This document shows positions 6,211-7,705 of a stretch of DNA of 7,705 nt, one piece after another; the stretch's first letter is position 1; every line of letters starts with the position of its first letter. The position numbers were made by a program, and so were the translations under genes. Under the pieces are notes generated by a model. That model saw only the letters and a program-made list of their open reading frames with translations. It was not told the origin of the DNA and searched no databases. The DNA comes from Oscillospiraceae bacterium (GTDB lineage Bacteria; Bacillota; Clostridia; Oscillospirales; Ruminococcaceae), in the NCBI GenBank assembly GCA_900762805.1, contig CAAFHY010000235.1:1-7705 (forward strand), written 5' to 3'.

Positions 6211-7284
6211 ATGGCACATTTTGAACATTATTATCTGGGGTCGCTGGGAAGGGACGGCTTTTCGTCCCTTTTCGGCGACCTTTTGGAGCGCGGCGGCCCG
6301 GATATCGTTTACATCATCAAGGGAAGCTCCGGCAACGGCAAATCGACGCTGCTCAAGAGGGCGGCGGCGCGGGCGGTGGAGCGGGGGCTTTCGGTTGACT
6401 ATATCCATTGCAGCGCCGACCCCGATTCGCTCGACGGCATCGCCGTGCCGGCGCGCAGCCTTGTGATGCTCGACGGTACGGCGCCCCATACCATCGAGCC
6501 CGAACGGCTCTGGGGGCGGCACCGCGTGCTGTCGCTTTACCGCTATCTCGATTGGGACGGCCTGCTGGCTGAGGGAGAGGCTGCGGCGGCCGACAGCGAC
6601 CGTTACCGCAATCTGATGCGCCGCGCCGGGCGCTTTGCCGCGGCGGCCGCTTCGCTGACGCAGGAGGTTTTCCGATCGGCACGGCCGGCTCTGCTTCAGC
6701 CCAAGCTGACAGCCAGCTTTTCGCGGCTGGGGCGGCGATTTTTCCCCGATCAGGGTGGGCGCGGCCGCTTGAGCCGCCGCTACGACACGGCGCTGACGCC
6801 GGAGGGCCTTGCCGGCTGGTTCGAGCGCAACAGCATGGGCTACCGGGAGGTCATCAGCATCGCCGACAGCTCATTGGCCGCCGGTTCGCTGGCGCTTGAA
6901 ACGCTGAAAAACACTGCGCTGGCCGCCGGCTATGATGTCGAGGCGTCCTACCATCCGCTTATGCCCGGTCAGCTGCTGGAGACTGTGGCGGTGCGTGAGG
7001 CATCGGTGCTGGCGGGGCTTTCGAGCTTTCTTGGACGCAGGCAGGCCGCCGATGCCAAGGTCATCTACGCCGCGCGCTTTTACGACCAGGCGGCGCTGCG
7101 CGAGCGCCGGTCGCGCAGCGCGCTCTGCCGCCGCTGTGCGCTTGAGCTGATCGAAACGGCAGCCGGTCTGATGACCGAGGCCAAAGCAGTGCATGACGGC
7201 ATCGAGCGCCGCTTTGCCTCCCACTGCGATTTTGAGCAGCTGGAGGCCGATACGGCAAAGCTTCTTGATGCGCTGCCGCTGTGA
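6211..7284 (+). CDS. Tandem P-loop ATPase of unknown role (PRK06851-like), second P-loop degenerate
   Basis: The protein has 357 residues from ATG 6211; a GTG at 6205 would add two, and the purine-rich AGGAAAGGCGGGG fits either. No signal peptide or membrane segment is visible. The first half has Walker A GSSGNGKST at 38-46, HCSADPDSLDG at 66-76 and LDGTAPH at 87-93, the pattern I recall for the uncharacterised clostridial/Bacillus family PRK06851, which has two P-loop halves. The second half keeps the register without gaps: GYDVE at 240-244 matches GLSVD at 59-63, 181 residues earlier. There the P-loop reads DSSLAAGSL (219-227): the lysine, threonine and key glycines are gone. The tail, with EAKAVHDGIE and CDFEQLEADTAKLL, also fits the family C-terminus. 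Only the first half should bind nucleotide. The cellular role is unknown. Its last 24 or so codons are copied in a downstream tandem duplication. Confidence 0.85.
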   Translation: MAHFEHYYLGSLGRDGFSSLFGDLLERGGPDIVYIIKGSSGNGKSTLLKRAAARAVERGLSVDYIHCSADPDSLDGIAVPARSLVMLDGTAPHTIEPERLWGRHRVLSLYRYLDWDGLLAEGEAAAADSDRYRNLMRRAGRFAAAAASLTQEVFRSARPALLQPKLTASFSRLGRRFFPDQGGRGRLSRRYDTALTPEGLAGWFERNSMGYREVISIADSSLAAGSLALETLKNTALAAGYDVEASYHPLMPGQLLETVAVREASVLAGLSSFLGRRQAADAKVIYAARFYDQAALRERRSRSALCRRCALELIETAAGLMTEAKAVHDGIERRFASHCDFEQLEADTAKLLDALPL

Positions 7285-7367
7285 GACGGCCGGCCGGCAC
7301 GGCTTATCTGTGCAGCACCGGCCCGCCCGTTGAATTGTTTATGATGGGCGCAGCCGGTGGGGTGCGT
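7210..7367 (+). repeat. Tandem direct repeat, copy 1 (158 bp)
   Basis: Copy 1 covers the last 25 codons of the ATPase gene, its stop and about 83 bases of 3' flank. It matches copy 2 at 154 of 158 positions, compared base by base. The four differences are at 7272/7430, 7288/7446, 7314/7472 and 7367/7525. A 7-base GCGCCGC lies at the left border (7206-7212) and right outer border (7522-7528), with GCGTCGC at the junction (7364-7370), which suggests duplication through short homology. Confidence 0.95.
7316..7359 (+). other. 3' stem-loop, copy 1
   Basis: CACCGGC (7316-7322) pairs with GCCGGTG (7353-7359), and CGCCC (7324-7328) with GGGCG (7346-7350), around a 17-nt AT-rich loop. This gives 12 GC-rich pairs with one small internal loop. 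No T-run follows, so it is more likely an mRNA 3'-end stabiliser or processing site than a terminator. Just upstream, GGCCGG (7292-7297) can compete for CCGGCC (7318-7323). Confidence 0.55.
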
Positions 7368-7442
7368 CGCTTTGCCTCCCACTGCGATTTTGAGCAGCTG
7401 GAGGCCGATACGGCAAAGCTTCTTGATGCACTGCCGCTGTGA
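7368..7442 (+). pseudogene. Duplicated 3' fragment of the ATPase gene
   Basis: The segment encodes RFASHCDFEQLEADTAKL and the rest of the ATPase C-terminus up to a TGA at 7440-7442. All of it is identical in protein to the true gene end; the single base change at 7430 is in the alanine codon (GCG to GCA). A GTG at 7362 could open a 26-residue frame, with GGTGG-like bases before it, but the fragment lacks the P-loop and is most likely an untranslated remnant. Confidence 0.75.
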
Positions 7443-7473
7443 GACAGCCGGCCGGCACGGCTTATCTGTGCGG

Positions 7474-7517
7474 CACCGGCCCGCCCGTTGAATTGTTTAT
7501 GATGGGCGCAGCCGGTG
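7474..7517 (+). other. 3' stem-loop, copy 2
   Basis: This is the duplicate of the stem-loop 158 bases upstream, with all stem and loop bases unchanged. The four differences between the copies fall outside it. If transcribed, the mRNA would carry two identical hairpins in series before the terminator. Confidence 0.55.
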
Positions 7518-7585
7518 GGGTGCGCCGCCGATGAAATCGGTACGCGGTTGTGCAAAGCTGATATGATAAGCTTTATAAATACTTT

Positions 7586-7615
7586 AGCGGCCGCCCTGAC
7601 GGGTCGGCCGCTTTT
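7586..7615 (+). terminator. Intrinsic terminator downstream of the duplication
   Basis: AGCGGCCG (7586-7593) pairs with CGGCCGCT (7605-7612). The stem is continued by CCC/GGG around a TGAC loop with one bulged T at 7604, and TTTT (7612-7615) follows. It lies about 300 nt after the ATPase stop, so the ATPase mRNA would have a long 3' tail containing the duplicated unit. Confidence 0.8.
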
Positions 7616-7705
7616 GTGCCCGCACGGCCTGCGGTATGTGCGGACAGGCCGGCGCTGTATCCTTATGTGTCTCATTCTCACCCCGTTGCTATCGATGCTC
7701 TGCCG
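7616..7705. other. Intergenic end of window, no supportable gene
   Basis: ATG codons at 7636 and 7665 on the plus strand open frames that run off the window after 23 and 13 codons, but neither has a convincing ribosome binding site. Nothing else was recognised in this stretch. Confidence 0.4.

Larger units (their letters stand above)
7368..7525 (+). repeat. Tandem direct repeat, copy 2 (158 bp)
   Basis: This copy abuts copy 1 with no spacer. It repeats the ATPase gene tail and the 3' stem-loop. Because 158 is not a multiple of three, it lies in a different frame from copy 1. All of copy 2 is downstream of the intact stop codon and does not change the ATPase protein. Confidence 0.95.

Noticed and set aside
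7210..7525. CRISPR array or satellite repeat
   Set aside because: There are only two abutting 158-bp units with no spacers. The unit includes a gene tail, which points to simple tandem duplication.
7206..7528. Insertion sequence or attachment-site duplication
   Set aside because: There are no transposase or integrase genes, terminal inverted repeats or inserted element between the copies.
7304..7681. 125-codon open frame on the minus strand across the duplication, with a GTG start after GGGGTGA
   Set aside because: It reads through the terminator stem and both repeat copies in different frames and gives low-complexity protein. The start-like context is not enough to support it.

Overview
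The window looks like chromosomal DNA of a GC-rich, low-oxygen Firmicute, most likely a clostridial gut-type organism (Oscillospiraceae-like). This is an inference from the gene families and the GGTGA-type ribosome binding sites, not from a database match. No phage, transposase, CRISPR or plasmid gene is visible.

Left part (1-4717, + strand): a probable three-gene operon headed by a -10 box at the window edge. It encodes a 106-aa protein of unknown function, a MacB/LolD-type ABC ATPase whose start overlaps the first gene, and a very large FtsX-type permease of about 1200 residues. The permease has two four-helix halves and a huge extracytoplasmic coiled coil of about 385 residues inserted only in the first half. 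The ATPase should power movements of the permease. The substrate, and whether there is one, cannot be read from the sequence.

Middle (4842-6153): a stand-alone PduL-type phosphotransacylase on the - strand, followed by a long imperfect hairpin and a clear intrinsic terminator. Its promoter lies back to back with that of a family-4 [4Fe-4S] uracil-DNA glycosylase on the + strand, within about 98 bp of intergenic DNA.

Right part (6168-7705, + strand): a tandem P-loop ATPase resembling the family catalogued as PRK06851, whose second P-loop is eroded. A palindrome and larger stem overlap its ribosome binding site. A 158-bp tandem duplication follows; it starts inside the last codons of the gene and copies its tail, its stop codon and a strong 3' stem-loop. 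An intrinsic terminator at 7586-7615 closes the unit, and the last 90 bases hold no supportable gene.

Nothing here proves a new system. The points most worth a second look are the asymmetric coiled-coil FtsX transporter with its small coupled partner, the eroded second ATPase domain, and the recent-looking duplication with its paired stem-loops.
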